Shown piece by piece: positions 1 to 8,819 of a DNA stretch of 64,000 bases. The position numbers were made by a program, and so were the translations under genes. Numbering within the stretch: position 1 is the stretch's first letter; each line of letters begins with the position of its first letter. Where the stretch lies: positions 1 through 64,000 of the forward strand of contig NZ_JACCCJ010000001.1 of the NCBI RefSeq assembly GCF_013410105.1. Reading direction: 5' to 3'. A model generated the notes under the pieces. The model did no database searches. It was not told the DNA's origin and was given only the letters and a program-made list of their open reading frames with translations. Source of the stretch: Sphingopyxis sp. JAI108. Lineage in GTDB: Bacteria; Pseudomonadota; Alphaproteobacteria; Sphingomonadales; Sphingomonadaceae.

Positions 1-365
1 TCAAAACCGCTTTCCCCATAGCTCTCAGCCTATGACCCCCGCGGTTCGGGCATCGAAGACTTTCCGACGCCTATCGGCGTCCGAAACTCTCAACGGTTCG
101 CGACAGTCCGATATAGAAGCAAATCATGAGAAGCGGTCATTTGGCGGTCCGCCCGTCCGATGGATTGCAACCGCAATCGACCTCGGGATTGCGGAAAGGA
201 CAATGGTCCAGGCCTTCGTCGACACCGTAGCTCGCTTCGCGATGGATGGGATCGGTTCGAGTTCGTCGCCCTGCCACGCCGCCCCGCACGGTGGAACTTC
301 GTGAGTCGCCGTTCATTAATTCCGCATATGCGACGCGGGTTACAGGGCGTTAAGATTAAGGGATT
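1..365. other. Gene-poor left edge upstream of the GGDEF gene
   Basis: I see no convincing gene here. Short open frames exist on both strands, but they are arginine/serine-rich with no recognisable motif, as expected of GC-rich noncoding or antisense sequence. A small inverted repeat (GACGCC-TATC-GGCGTC) lies at about 69-84. The stretch presumably holds the promoter of the diguanylate cyclase that starts at 366. The end of a gene outside the window cannot be excluded. Confidence 0.5.
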
Positions 366-1589
366 ATGATTTGCCGCATGAGAAGGTCGGACTCCCCCGC
401 ACCGATCGCGCACATCTTTCGCCTGCGCATTTTCCCGGATCCCGCGACGCTGCCGCTTCCGGTGTACCGCGACTTCGTCGACATGCTCTTCAGCATGCGA
501 TTGCCGATATTCGGACTGGGGGCAGTATTTGTCGGCATATGCATCCTCGCCGGTCACGAGTTCGGCAGCGTCTTTCTGTTCGGCCTCGCCGGCCTTGGTG
601 CCGTCACGACCCTGGCGCGCCTTTTGACGATCCGCGCCTATCGCCGGGCCGAGCCTGTCCTCGCATTCAGCGAGCTGCGAAAATGGGAACGGCGCTACGC
701 GGCCGGAAATCTTACCTCGGCGGTGCTTCTCGCACTTCTCAATGTCGCCGCGATATCGGCCCATAACCCCCTGTTCCATCTCATCACCGTCAGTCTTGTC
801 TTCGGATTCGGCGCGGGGATCGTCGCGCGGACGTCGATCAGGCCCGGGATCTGTGTTGCCGCGCTCCTCACGGCGACCGTGCCTACGGTGCTGGCGCTTG
901 CGATGCACGCCGCCGAGATCCACGCGATGTCGCTCCATCGGGAAATGTATGTGATCGAGGCATTCATCGTCGCCGCGATCACAGGGCTTAGCCTCCAGAC
1001 CGTCGCCCACCTCTATCGCTCCGCAGTCGAACATCACACGGCCCGCCACGATATGGCCAAGCTCGCCCGAACCGACGCGCTCACCGGGCTCTCGAACCGG
1101 TTGCTGCTGCGCGAACTATTCCAGGACCGCGCCGCGAACGCAGTGCGCGCCAAAAGCCTCGTGGCCCTTCACTATCTCGACCTCGACGGGTTCAAGGCGA
1201 TCAATGATCGATATGGTCATCCCGCCGGCGACGCGCTGCTTGAACAGGTGGCGCGGCGTCTCGAAGACATGGTTCGGGCCGACGACGTCGTAGCGCGCCT
1301 CGGAGGCGACGAGTTCATCGTGTTGCAGGCCGGCATAGCCGAAGAGACGGAAGCCGAATTGCTGGCACGCCGGATAATCCGCGACATCAGCAAGCCCTAT
1401 GTCGTCGACGGCATTTCGATGTCGATATCGGTCAGCGTCGGCATTGCCACGGCGCCCAAGCTCGGCCTCGAGCTCGAACGCCTGCTCGCCTGCGCCGATG
1501 CCGCGCTCTACCGGGCCAAAGCAGGCGGCAAGGCCCGCGCTCTATTCTGTCTGGACGCGGACGCGGTGGCTGCCGACATGGCGGCCTGA
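366..1589 (+). CDS. Membrane-bound GGDEF diguanylate cyclase
   Basis: Predicted to make cyclic di-GMP from two GTP at the inner membrane. The 407-residue protein has about six hydrophobic segments between residues 45 and 215, then a GGDEF domain from about 230 to 395. The catalytic motif is intact (GGDEF, residues 313-317). An RxxD product-inhibition site (RADD, residues 304-307) sits exactly five residues before it, so feedback inhibition by c-di-GMP is expected. The ATG at 366 gives the longest product; a later ATG at 483 (MLFSMRLP) would start just before the first membrane segment and is a real alternative. It converges on the GGDEF-EAL gene at 1732-4500. The input signal is unknown; the membrane part does not match a named MASE domain that I can recognise with certainty. 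Confidence 0.93.
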   Translation: MICRMRRSDSPAPIAHIFRLRIFPDPATLPLPVYRDFVDMLFSMRLPIFGLGAVFVGICILAGHEFGSVFLFGLAGLGAVTTLARLLTIRAYRRAEPVLAFSELRKWERRYAAGNLTSAVLLALLNVAAISAHNPLFHLITVSLVFGFGAGIVARTSIRPGICVAALLTATVPTVLALAMHAAEIHAMSLHREMYVIEAFIVAAITGLSLQTVAHLYRSAVEHHTARHDMAKLARTDALTGLSNRLLLRELFQDRAANAVRAKSLVALHYLDLDGFKAINDRYGHPAGDALLEQVARRLEDMVRADDVVARLGGDEFIVLQAGIAEETEAELLARRIIRDISKPYVVDGISMSISVSVGIATAPKLGLELERLLACADAALYRAKAGGKARALFCLDADAVAADMAA

Positions 1590-1653
1590 GGCCGGGGTTT
1601 CAGCGCGAGAAACGCGTTTGATGCGATCGGCAGTGGCCGTAAGCAGCCAGGGG

Positions 1654-1671
1654 TGCTTTTGTTCAAAAGCA
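1654..1671. terminator. Possible hairpin between convergent c-di-GMP genes
   Basis: A perfect 8-bp inverted repeat (TGCTTTTG-TT-CAAAAGCA) lies in the 142-bp gap between two convergent genes. It has no clear T-run on either strand, so its role as a bidirectional terminator is only suggested by position. Confidence 0.3.
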
Positions 1672-1731
1672 GGAAAAAGCCGATGCTTTAGAGCAGCCGC
1701 TGCACGAGGCGCGGGCGGGTCCTTCCTTCGG

Positions 1732-4500
1732 TCATGCCGAGCGGATGGGCGGGTCGGCAGCGACCCGGTCGGTCACCGACTTCGACCAGCCCGGAAGATT
1801 CTGTGACCATTTTCGTAGCCAGGCCGGTACGCGTTCGGCGCTGATCGCGCGGCTGAAGAGATAGCCTTGCGCGATATCGCAACCGAGACTGCGCAGCTGG
1901 ACCAGCTGATTATCATTTTCTACGCCCTCGGCAACGGTGACGATGTTCATGCGATGCGCGATGTCGATCACGCCATGCACGATTGCGAAGTCCGCGCTGT
2001 CGGCGCTGTCGAGACGCGAGATGAACGATCGGTCGATCTTGAGCACGTCGACCGGAAACTGCTGCAGGTGTGTCAGGGAAGCATAGCCCGTCCCGAAGTC
2101 GTCGAGCGCAATCGAGACGCCCTCGGCCACCAGTGCCCGCAGGGCGCGCTCAACATTGAGCGCCAGATGATCGACGAACACGCTTTCGGTAACTTCCAGC
2201 TCGAGCAGCGTGGGCGGAATGCCAGCCCGCTGAAACTTTCGGAGGATACGATCCGCGAAGTCGTCGCGCCGGAAATCCGCAAGCGAGCCGTTGATCGCGA
2301 TGCGGCCAAAGGCAACGCCCTTCTCGCTAAACTGCACAACATCGGCGAGCACGCGGTCGATCATCCGGTCCGTCAGGTCGCTCGCGAGCAGGCTGTCGTC
2401 GAATGCGGCCTGGATGCTGTCGGGCGGCTGAAGACCGCGCCGATGATGATGCCAGCGCAGCAAGGCTTCGAAACCGATAACGTCGCCGCTGCGAAGGTCG
2501 ATCTTTGCCTGATAGAAGGGGATGATACGATCGTCGCGCAGCGCCTCGCGCGCCTCGCGCAGCATCGACTTACGGCTCTCCGCGGACTCGCGCATTTCGG
2601 AACGAAATTCGCGAACGACCCCCGCACCCTCTGCCTTCGCCGCGTAAAGCGCGAGGTCTGCGCTCTTCAGTATTCCTTCGGCGTTATCGCCGTCGGCAGG
2701 CCACACGGCGGCGCCCGCGCTAATGCTGACGGGCAAGACGCTCTCGTCGATGGTGAGCGTATCGGCCACGCCCTTTAGGATTGCATCGACAGCCGAAGCG
2801 AGCGCGGAACCAGGAGCCAGCCCCGGCACGATTACCGCGAATTCATCGCCGCCAAGCCGGGCCACCGTCGCTTCGGCAGGAAGGTTTCCCTGCAGGCGTC
2901 GCGCTATGGTTCTGAGAAGCTCATCGCCTGCCGCATGCCCCATGCTGTCGTTGAGGAGTTTGAAGCCATCGACGTCGATCACGATGACGCAGACGCACGA
3001 CGCGTTGGCGGAAGCGGCCGTCAGCGCCTGTTCCAGCACTTCGGCGAAGAGCTTGCGGTTGGGCAGACCGGTCAGCGGGTCGTGGTTCGCGGCCCAGCGC
3101 AGTTCCCCTTCCGCCCGGCGCGCGGCAGTGACGTCGAGAAGGGCGCCGATCGAGCGCACCGCCTGACCTTCATCGTCGCGCACGACATATCCTCGCGAGT
3201 AGAGGTTGATGAAATTGCCCTGCGCGGCACGGAACCGATATTCATGATTCCAGCTGTCGTGGAGCTTCCGCAGAATCCCGTCGAATGTCTTTTCCACCAT
3301 CGGCAGGTCGTCGGGATGAATCCGCTCCTTCCACCAGGCGACTGCCGTGCCGGTTGATACTTCCGGATAGCCCAGCACCTCTACCGCGCCATTGCCCCAT
3401 TCGATCCGGTCGGTACGATGCGACCAGTCCCAGATCACGTCGTTCGTGGCATGGGAGGCCAGGCGGTAACGCTCCTCGCTCTCGCGCAGAGCCAGCTCCG
3501 CGGTCACCTGATCGTGAATATCTTCGAGCGTTCCGTACCAACTGACGATCCGATCGTCGGAGTCGCGACGCGGATTGGCTCGGGCCCGGCACCATCTGTA
3601 GCTGCCGTCCGAATTGCGAACTCTGTACCGCACGTCGGCAAAAGCATTATCGACCGACGTCAGCGCCTCTTCCCAGTGCGCGAGAACGCCGGGCAGGTCG
3701 TCGGGATGGAGCGAATTGGTCCAACCCGCGCCGAGCGCATCCTCGGCCGGCGTGCCGGTAAGCTCGGTCCAGCGAGGTCCCACTTCGACGATCTGGCCTT
3801 CGGGATCGCTGATCCATGGAATCTGGGGATTGAGCTCGACGGAAAACCGATAATGTTCCTCGCTGCGCCGAAGGGCTTCGATCAGCACGGACATTTCCGA
3901 ACGCGCCCGAAGCGACTCGAATACAGCCGACCGCGTCGTCGCGATCGTCCGTAGAATGACGCCGGCCCCCAGCAGGAACGTCAGGCCCATGCCCGTGAAG
4001 TACCAATTACCCGAAAGGAGGAGGCCGATCGTCACCGGTGTCGCTCCGAACAGGAGGACGAGCCGGGCGGCGGCGGGAAGGGCCTGGAGACAGTAACAAC
4101 AACTGATCGAGCCTACGAATATGAACAGCGCAATCGCGGTCGTGTGGAACGGATCGGCCGTCAGGAAAAGATAGAGGCCCCAGCCGCCGAACAGGAGACT
4201 GAAAGCGCCGGCGCGAAAAACCGTACCGCGCAGATATCGGCGAATGTGATCGTCGGTGGTGACGGCACCCCTTCGCGCATACCACGCGGCCGCGCGAACC
4301 GCGATGATCCCCGTCAAAGCCAGCGGCGCCACGAAGCTGACTGCCCAGGATCCCCCGTCGGCGGTTACGAGCGCGAGGAACAGGACGTTGAGGAACATGA
4401 GTGCGTACATGAGGGGGACCTGCCGCGCCAAGCTCGCATATTGCTCGCGGAGGACAGCTTCCGATTGAACGTATAAATTACCGCTCGCGCCGAGGGCCAT
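1732..4500 (-). CDS. Membrane PAS-PAS-GGDEF-EAL c-di-GMP turnover protein
   Basis: A 922-residue bifunctional-type c-di-GMP protein. Hydrophobic segments fall between residues 30 and 185. Two PAS/PAC sensor domains follow (about 215-335 and 342-460), then GGDEF (465-630, motif at 550-554), then EAL (645-895). The GGDEF signature is intact but the RxxD inhibitory site is absent (PAEA at that position), unlike the neighbouring cyclase. The EAL domain keeps GFEALLRW, the ELEVTES motif, DDFGTGY, the KIDRSF lysine/aspartate and QGYLFSR, so phosphodiesterase activity (c-di-GMP to pGpG) is plausible. Which activity dominates cannot be told from sequence. PAS domains of this type often bind a cofactor or small ligand, but no diagnostic haem or flavin residue was identified. 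It may act with the convergent cyclase at 366-1589. Confidence 0.95.
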   Translation of the reverse strand: MALGASGNLYVQSEAVLREQYASLARQVPLMYALMFLNVLFLALVTADGGSWAVSFVAPLALTGIIAVRAAAWYARRGAVTTDDHIRRYLRGTVFRAGAFSLLFGGWGLYLFLTADPFHTTAIALFIFVGSISCCYCLQALPAAARLVLLFGATPVTIGLLLSGNWYFTGMGLTFLLGAGVILRTIATTRSAVFESLRARSEMSVLIEALRRSEEHYRFSVELNPQIPWISDPEGQIVEVGPRWTELTGTPAEDALGAGWTNSLHPDDLPGVLAHWEEALTSVDNAFADVRYRVRNSDGSYRWCRARANPRRDSDDRIVSWYGTLEDIHDQVTAELALRESEERYRLASHATNDVIWDWSHRTDRIEWGNGAVEVLGYPEVSTGTAVAWWKERIHPDDLPMVEKTFDGILRKLHDSWNHEYRFRAAQGNFINLYSRGYVVRDDEGQAVRSIGALLDVTAARRAEGELRWAANHDPLTGLPNRKLFAEVLEQALTAASANASCVCVIVIDVDGFKLLNDSMGHAAGDELLRTIARRLQGNLPAEATVARLGGDEFAVIVPGLAPGSALASAVDAILKGVADTLTIDESVLPVSISAGAAVWPADGDNAEGILKSADLALYAAKAEGAGVVREFRSEMRESAESRKSMLREAREALRDDRIIPFYQAKIDLRSGDVIGFEALLRWHHHRRGLQPPDSIQAAFDDSLLASDLTDRMIDRVLADVVQFSEKGVAFGRIAINGSLADFRRDDFADRILRKFQRAGIPPTLLELEVTESVFVDHLALNVERALRALVAEGVSIALDDFGTGYASLTHLQQFPVDVLKIDRSFISRLDSADSADFAIVHGVIDIAHRMNIVTVAEGVENDNQLVQLRSLGCDIAQGYLFSRAISAERVPAWLRKWSQNLPGWSKSVTDRVAADPPIRSA

Positions 4501-5077
4501 TTTTACTGCAATCCCGTAAATAGTGGTCAGAGAGGATATCGCTCCCCCATTTAACGAAGCGTTTAGCCGCTCGTTGCGCCAGCTTGGAAATTGCTTGCTG
4601 CCTTCTCCGGAGGCTCGTGAACATGAAAGGAGAAGACAAGCTCTTCAATCTTCGGGCTAGTCCGGCGGCGTTTGAGAGCAGAGTGGTCGATACGGCTGGG
4701 GAAAGCATAGCCCTCGATCGATCCGCCCCGATGTGGCCGGGTTTGCGCGAAGGCCCGGCACAATCGGCTTGGCCCGCTACTGGTAGGTAATAGACTCGCC
4801 CATCGCAAAAATAGGAATTATACAAATCAAGTCTATTGTTACTGATATGTAATTTTATTAGAGAATTGATATTATATTAACATTAAAAAATGGAAATTTA
4901 CCGAAAAATTTATTGTTTTTAGATTTTCTAAAACGTTCATATTATTAATGTCGCTACCCTTGTTTTGGAGCATATATTCCCCACATCATCAGAAGACACG
5001 CCAAGGAAGCACCAGGCCCCGTGGTTCCCGATTCATCGCGGATGCGTCGACGCGCTGTCATCTGAAAGTTGGAACAA
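4501..5077. other. Long AT-rich intergenic region upstream of the GT4 gene
   Basis: No protein gene is convincing here. From about 4800 to 4945 base composition changes sharply: 4861-4920 contains only 10 G/C in 60. The first 300 bases are of normal composition and presumably hold the promoter of the PAS-GGDEF-EAL gene. The AT-rich part lies upstream of the glycosyltransferase and contains a perfect palindrome (4917-4933). It could be an UP-element-rich promoter, a site for nucleoid proteins such as MucR or H-NS-like silencers, or a small remnant of foreign DNA. Confidence 0.6.
4917..4933. promoter_or_regulatory. Perfect 7-bp palindrome, candidate operator
   Basis: TTTTAGA-TTT-TCTAAAA lies inside the AT-rich region, about 145 bp before the glycosyltransferase start. 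The symmetry is exact. AT-rich sequence makes chance palindromes more likely, so this is only a candidate regulator site. Confidence 0.35.
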
Positions 5078-7345
5078 ATGCACGAAGTCATCGACCGCGT
5101 GGCGTTCGACGAAGCCTGCTCGCCGGTTCTCGCGCCGGAAGCCGCCGCGCTCCCGGGAACGCGTCTGGCGCTTGTCGGCGGTTTTCTGCCGCGGCGATGC
5201 GGGATCGCAACCTTTACCACCGACATCCATGCGTCGCTGGGGCTCGCCGCTCCCGACCTTGCTGTCGATGTCTATGCTATGGCTCCCGCCATCGACGCGA
5301 TCGCCTTCGATCCCTCCGCCTGCTCGACGATCACCGAAGGCGACGCGGCGAGCTTTGTCGATGCCGCGCGGCGGATCGAAGCGAGCGGCACCGACGTGAT
5401 TTGGCTGCAGCACGAGTTCGGCCTGTTCGGCGGACTAGCTGGAGACAAGATATTCGAACTCGTCGATCGCGTCAGCGCGCCGCTGATCGTCACGCTTCAC
5501 ACCGTACTTGCCGATCCCGACGCCGATCAGATGCGCGTTATGCAAAAGCTGATCGGAAGCGCCAGCAAACTGGTCGTCATGTCCGACTGCTCACGGATCC
5601 TGTTGAAAACACTTTATGCCGTCGATGACGAGCAGATCGCCATGATCCCGCACGGCGTGCCCGACCGTCCCTTCGGACGAACCGAGAGCTTCAAGGCGGC
5701 CGCCGGCCTGGCGGGCCGCGATGTCCTGATGACGTTCGGCCTGCTGTCGCCGGGCAAGGGCATCGAGGCCGCGATCGCTGCGCTGCCCGCGGTTATCGCC
5801 GATTGCCCCGACATCCTCTATTGCATCGTTGGAGCGACCCACCCCAACCTGCTCGCACGCGAGGGCGAAGCCTATCGCGAACGCTTGCAGGCACAGGCGA
5901 AGGCATTGGGCGTCGAAAACCACATCAGGTGGATCGATGCCTTTCTGGAAACCGACGCATTGCTGGACCTGATCGAGGCGGCCGACGTCTACGTCACCCC
6001 CTATACCGGGGCGGGACAGTCGACGTCGGGGACGCTGGCCTATGCGATGGCCTTGGGAAAGGCGGTCGTTTCGACACCCTATGCGCACGCCGCCGAGCTG
6101 CTCGACGATGGCCACGGCATCCTCGTGCCCTTCGGTGACAGCACCGCAATCGCGAGTGCGATCGTCGCGCTGTTCAGCGACCGCGAACGGCTCGGTGAGA
6201 TGCAATGGCGCGCATACGAGCACGGGCGGCTCATGATCTGGCCTGCGCTCGCCGCAGAGCTCGCCGGCCTCGTCAGCGCCACCAAGGTGACGCCCCGTGT
6301 CTCGGAACACCCCGCGCACGTCGGGATCGGTGGCCTGCTCCGCATTTGTGACGACACCGGCATCCTCCAGCACAGCGTCCACGACATCCCGGACCGCGCG
6401 CATGGCTATTGCGTCGACGACAATGCGCGGGCGCTGATGCTGACGAACCGGCTGGGTCCGGAGGCAGAACCGCACCGCAGCCGGCTGGGAAGCATTTTTG
6501 CGGCCTTTGTCGAGGCTTCGTGGAACGCGGACAAGGGGCAGTTCCGAAACTTCATGGGTTATCGCCGGAACTGGCTGGAAGACACCGGGTCCGAGGACAG
6601 TTGCGGGCGAACGCTTTGGGCGCTTGGCGCGACCGCGCTCGAAGGCCGCACCGCAAGCACGCGTTCGTGGGCGCGGCGGCTCTTTGCCCGCGCCGCGACT
6701 TCGATCTCCGATTTCCGTTCGCCGCGCGCGATCGCCTTTGCCATGCTGGGCGCCGACCATCTTCTCGCCGCCGAAGAAAACGCGCCCGCGCGCGCCATAT
6801 TGGAGCAGGGCAGCAAGCGACTGCTCGCGCTCTACGACCGCGTGTCGGCCCCCGACTGGGACTGGTTCGAGCCCGTGCTGGCCTATGACAATGCGCGCAT
6901 TCCCGAAGCCCTTATCCGCGCCGGCATGAGGTTGCGGCGCGCCGACGCGACGCAATGCGGCCTCGCCACGCTCCGCTGGCTCAACAACAGCCAGACCGCG
7001 CCCGCCGGCCACTTTCGTCCGGTGGGATCCGACAGCTTTGGCCGTCATCGCGAATTGCCGCGTCCGTTCGACCAGCAACCGGTCGAGGTGTGGGCGGCGA
7101 TCGATGCTGCTTCGGCAGCCTATGACCTTACCGGCGACGCGATCTGGCTTGCCCACGCCCAGCGCGCCTTTCGCTGGTTTGCCGGCGCAAACGACCGCGG
7201 GCTTGCGGTTGCCGATCCGCTTACCGGCACCTGCCGCGACGGGATCAATCGGCGCGGCGTGAACCTCAACGAGGGCGCGGAATCGGTGTTGGCCTATCAG
7301 CATGCATGCCTCGCCCTTCGCGCGTTGACGGCCAAAATCCATTAA
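5078..7345 (+). CDS. GT4 glycosyltransferase with C-terminal alpha/alpha-barrel-like domain
   Basis: A two-domain protein of about 755 residues. Residues 30-395 form a GT-B glycosyltransferase of family GT4: the N-terminal nucleotide-fold motif GFLPRRCGIATFT and the C-terminal donor-site region around STSGTLAYAMALGKAVVS and HAAELL are visible. Residues 400-755 resemble the helical toroid domain of glycoside-processing enzymes (HSVHDIPDRAHGYCVDDNARA and later Trp-rich motifs). I chose the ATG at 5078, which has GGAA five bases upstream; a TTG at 5069 is possible. The GH130 phosphorylase-like gene follows without a gap. By analogy with GT4/GH130 pairs the sugar may be mannose, donated from GDP-mannose, but donor and acceptor are inferred and not visible in the sequence. 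Confidence 0.88.
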   Translation: MHEVIDRVAFDEACSPVLAPEAAALPGTRLALVGGFLPRRCGIATFTTDIHASLGLAAPDLAVDVYAMAPAIDAIAFDPSACSTITEGDAASFVDAARRIEASGTDVIWLQHEFGLFGGLAGDKIFELVDRVSAPLIVTLHTVLADPDADQMRVMQKLIGSASKLVVMSDCSRILLKTLYAVDDEQIAMIPHGVPDRPFGRTESFKAAAGLAGRDVLMTFGLLSPGKGIEAAIAALPAVIADCPDILYCIVGATHPNLLAREGEAYRERLQAQAKALGVENHIRWIDAFLETDALLDLIEAADVYVTPYTGAGQSTSGTLAYAMALGKAVVSTPYAHAAELLDDGHGILVPFGDSTAIASAIVALFSDRERLGEMQWRAYEHGRLMIWPALAAELAGLVSATKVTPRVSEHPAHVGIGGLLRICDDTGILQHSVHDIPDRAHGYCVDDNARALMLTNRLGPEAEPHRSRLGSIFAAFVEASWNADKGQFRNFMGYRRNWLEDTGSEDSCGRTLWALGATALEGRTASTRSWARRLFARAATSISDFRSPRAIAFAMLGADHLLAAEENAPARAILEQGSKRLLALYDRVSAPDWDWFEPVLAYDNARIPEALIRAGMRLRRADATQCGLATLRWLNNSQTAPAGHFRPVGSDSFGRHRELPRPFDQQPVEVWAAIDAASAAYDLTGDAIWLAHAQRAFRWFAGANDRGLAVADPLTGTCRDGINRRGVNLNEGAESVLAYQHACLALRALTAKIH

Positions 7346-7409
7346 ACGTCCCTCTGCTCTCGAACTCGTTCAGCACGAACTGCGACTCCACGCCGACCCG
7401 ACGCGGGTC

Positions 7410-8660
7410 GTGGTGCGGCCATTCCATCTGGCCTGGCAGGCGTCGGGTCCGGATCTCGTCCGGGTCCAGCGTCTCGCCTGCGATATCGCCGGTCTTGATA
7501 TGCGCACGGTGCGCAACGAACTCGCGTCGGTCCTGCGCGATTTTTCCGACAGGCACTGGCAAATCGAAAAAGTGTTCGAAGAAAGATACGTCGAGATCGA
7601 ACCGAAGCTGGGGCTCGACGGAAAGGTGCTGAAGCGCGAGATGCGTCTCCTGATCGGGGCCTATTTTTGCCACGAATACAGCTATGCCGCTGCCGCAGTG
7701 ATGAACCCCAGCGTGGTGCGGCATCCGGACCAGACGGGATTGCAGGAAGGCAGCGTCCGTATCATCCTCTCGCTGCGCGCGGTCGGCGAAGGCCATATTT
7801 CGACAATCGCCTTTCGCGAAGGGATTGTATCACCGGGCGGCGAATTGACGCTGGCGCCCCAACCCACCTTTGCGACCACGGCCATGCTGGGCGTGCATCA
7901 GGCGGGCAATCAGGTGGACCGCATTTCGGTCCGCTGCGACCCCGATAGCAGTATTTCCGGAACCGTTATCTTCCCGATTACCGAAGCCCAGCGCAACGGA
8001 CTCGAGGACCTGCGCCTCGTCGAGTTTAGGCGCGATAGCGGCAAGAGCGAATGGATCGGCACCTACACCGCCTACAGCGGCCGCGATATTCGCTCGGAGC
8101 TGCTTCGGACGCGGGACTTTCGGGATTTCACGCTGACCCCGATCAAGGGGGACGCCGCCCGCAACAAAGGCATGGCGCTGTTCCCTCGCAAGGTGGACGG
8201 AAAATTCTGCATGATCGGGCGGCAGGACGGCAAGAATCTCTATCTGCTGCGATCGGACTCGATCGACCACTGGGAAAGCGGCGAGCTGCTGCTGGAACCC
8301 CGTTTTCCCTGGGAGTTCGTCCAGATCGGCAATTGCGGCGCGCCGATCGAACTAGACGAAGGCTGGCTTGTACTCACGCACGGCGTCGGAGCGATGCGAA
8401 AATATGCGATCGGCGCGATACTCCTAGACAAGCAGGACCCGTCGAGGGTTCTCGGGCGAACGCCGAACCCGCTTCTGTCCGCTGCGGACGAGGACCGCGA
8501 AGGCTATGTCCCGAACGTCGTTTATACTTGCGGCGCCATCCGCGTCGGCGAGGACCTCTTTCTGCCTTATGGGGTCGCCGACAGTTCGGTGTGCTTTGCC
8601 TTCATACCCATCGCAGGAATCCTGGCGGCGATGGAAATGCAAGCCGCCGCGCCGCCGTGA
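7410..8660 (+). CDS. GH130 family beta-mannoside phosphorylase-like protein
   Basis: GH130 enzymes phosphorolyse beta-linked mannosides to alpha-mannose 1-phosphate, or hydrolyse them. The family signature is clear: NGLEDLRLV holds the general-acid Asp (residue 200 counted from the GTG at 7410), then RNKGMALFPRKVDGKF, GNCGAPIEL, LTHGVGAMRKYAIGA and DREGYVPNVVYTCG. The first legal start in frame is GTG 7410, but the reading frame is open back to 7329. The translated stretch just before it (LHADPTRVVVRPF) looks like conserved N-terminal coding sequence, so the true start may be a non-standard codon (ATT at 7341, overlapping the GT4 stop, or CTG at 7380). Coupling to the GT4 gene suggests that the two enzymes build and remobilise the same glycan. 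It ends 6 bp from a convergent operon carrying a phosphomannomutase-like gene. Confidence 0.9.
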   Translation: MVRPFHLAWQASGPDLVRVQRLACDIAGLDMRTVRNELASVLRDFSDRHWQIEKVFEERYVEIEPKLGLDGKVLKREMRLLIGAYFCHEYSYAAAAVMNPSVVRHPDQTGLQEGSVRIILSLRAVGEGHISTIAFREGIVSPGGELTLAPQPTFATTAMLGVHQAGNQVDRISVRCDPDSSISGTVIFPITEAQRNGLEDLRLVEFRRDSGKSEWIGTYTAYSGRDIRSELLRTRDFRDFTLTPIKGDAARNKGMALFPRKVDGKFCMIGRQDGKNLYLLRSDSIDHWESGELLLEPRFPWEFVQIGNCGAPIELDEGWLVLTHGVGAMRKYAIGAILLDKQDPSRVLGRTPNPLLSAADEDREGYVPNVVYTCGAIRVGEDLFLPYGVADSSVCFAFIPIAGILAAMEMQAAAPP

Positions 8661-8666
8661 CAGACC

Positions 8667-8819
8667 TCAGCCCCGGGGCGGGCTCATTTGCCAGGGCATG
8701 CCGGGCAATTTGACCATCTCGCCCTTGCATATCGCGCAATGGCTGACGAACCGTCCCCTGTCCCAATGGCTGGCCTTGAAATCGACCTGATGCCGCCCGA
8801 ACAGATTGTGCAAGATCAT
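8667..8819 (-). CDS. Small CxxC protein, translationally coupled
   Basis: A 50-residue protein of unknown function. It contains a single CAIC pair with nearby histidines (RFVSHCAICKGEM), which may bind a metal, and several Trp/Met residues near the C-terminus. Its ATG overlaps the TGA of the upstream phosphomannomutase-like gene (ATGA), which argues strongly for real translation despite the small size. It is the last gene of a three-gene minus-strand operon. I do not recognise a family with certainty. Confidence 0.65.
   Translation of the reverse strand: MILHNLFGRHQVDFKASHWDRGRFVSHCAICKGEMVKLPGMPWQMSPPRG

Noticed and set aside
32..304. 90-codon plus-strand frame at the left edge
   Set aside because: No ribosome site, motif or conserved composition; ends before the cyclase gene without a clear role.
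4478..4825. 115-codon minus-strand frame in the AT-rich region
   Set aside because: It overlaps the start of the GGDEF-EAL gene, begins in AT-rich DNA and has no motif.
5591..7342. 583-codon minus-strand frame across the GT4 gene
   Set aside because: No domain signature; antisense to a recognised enzyme.
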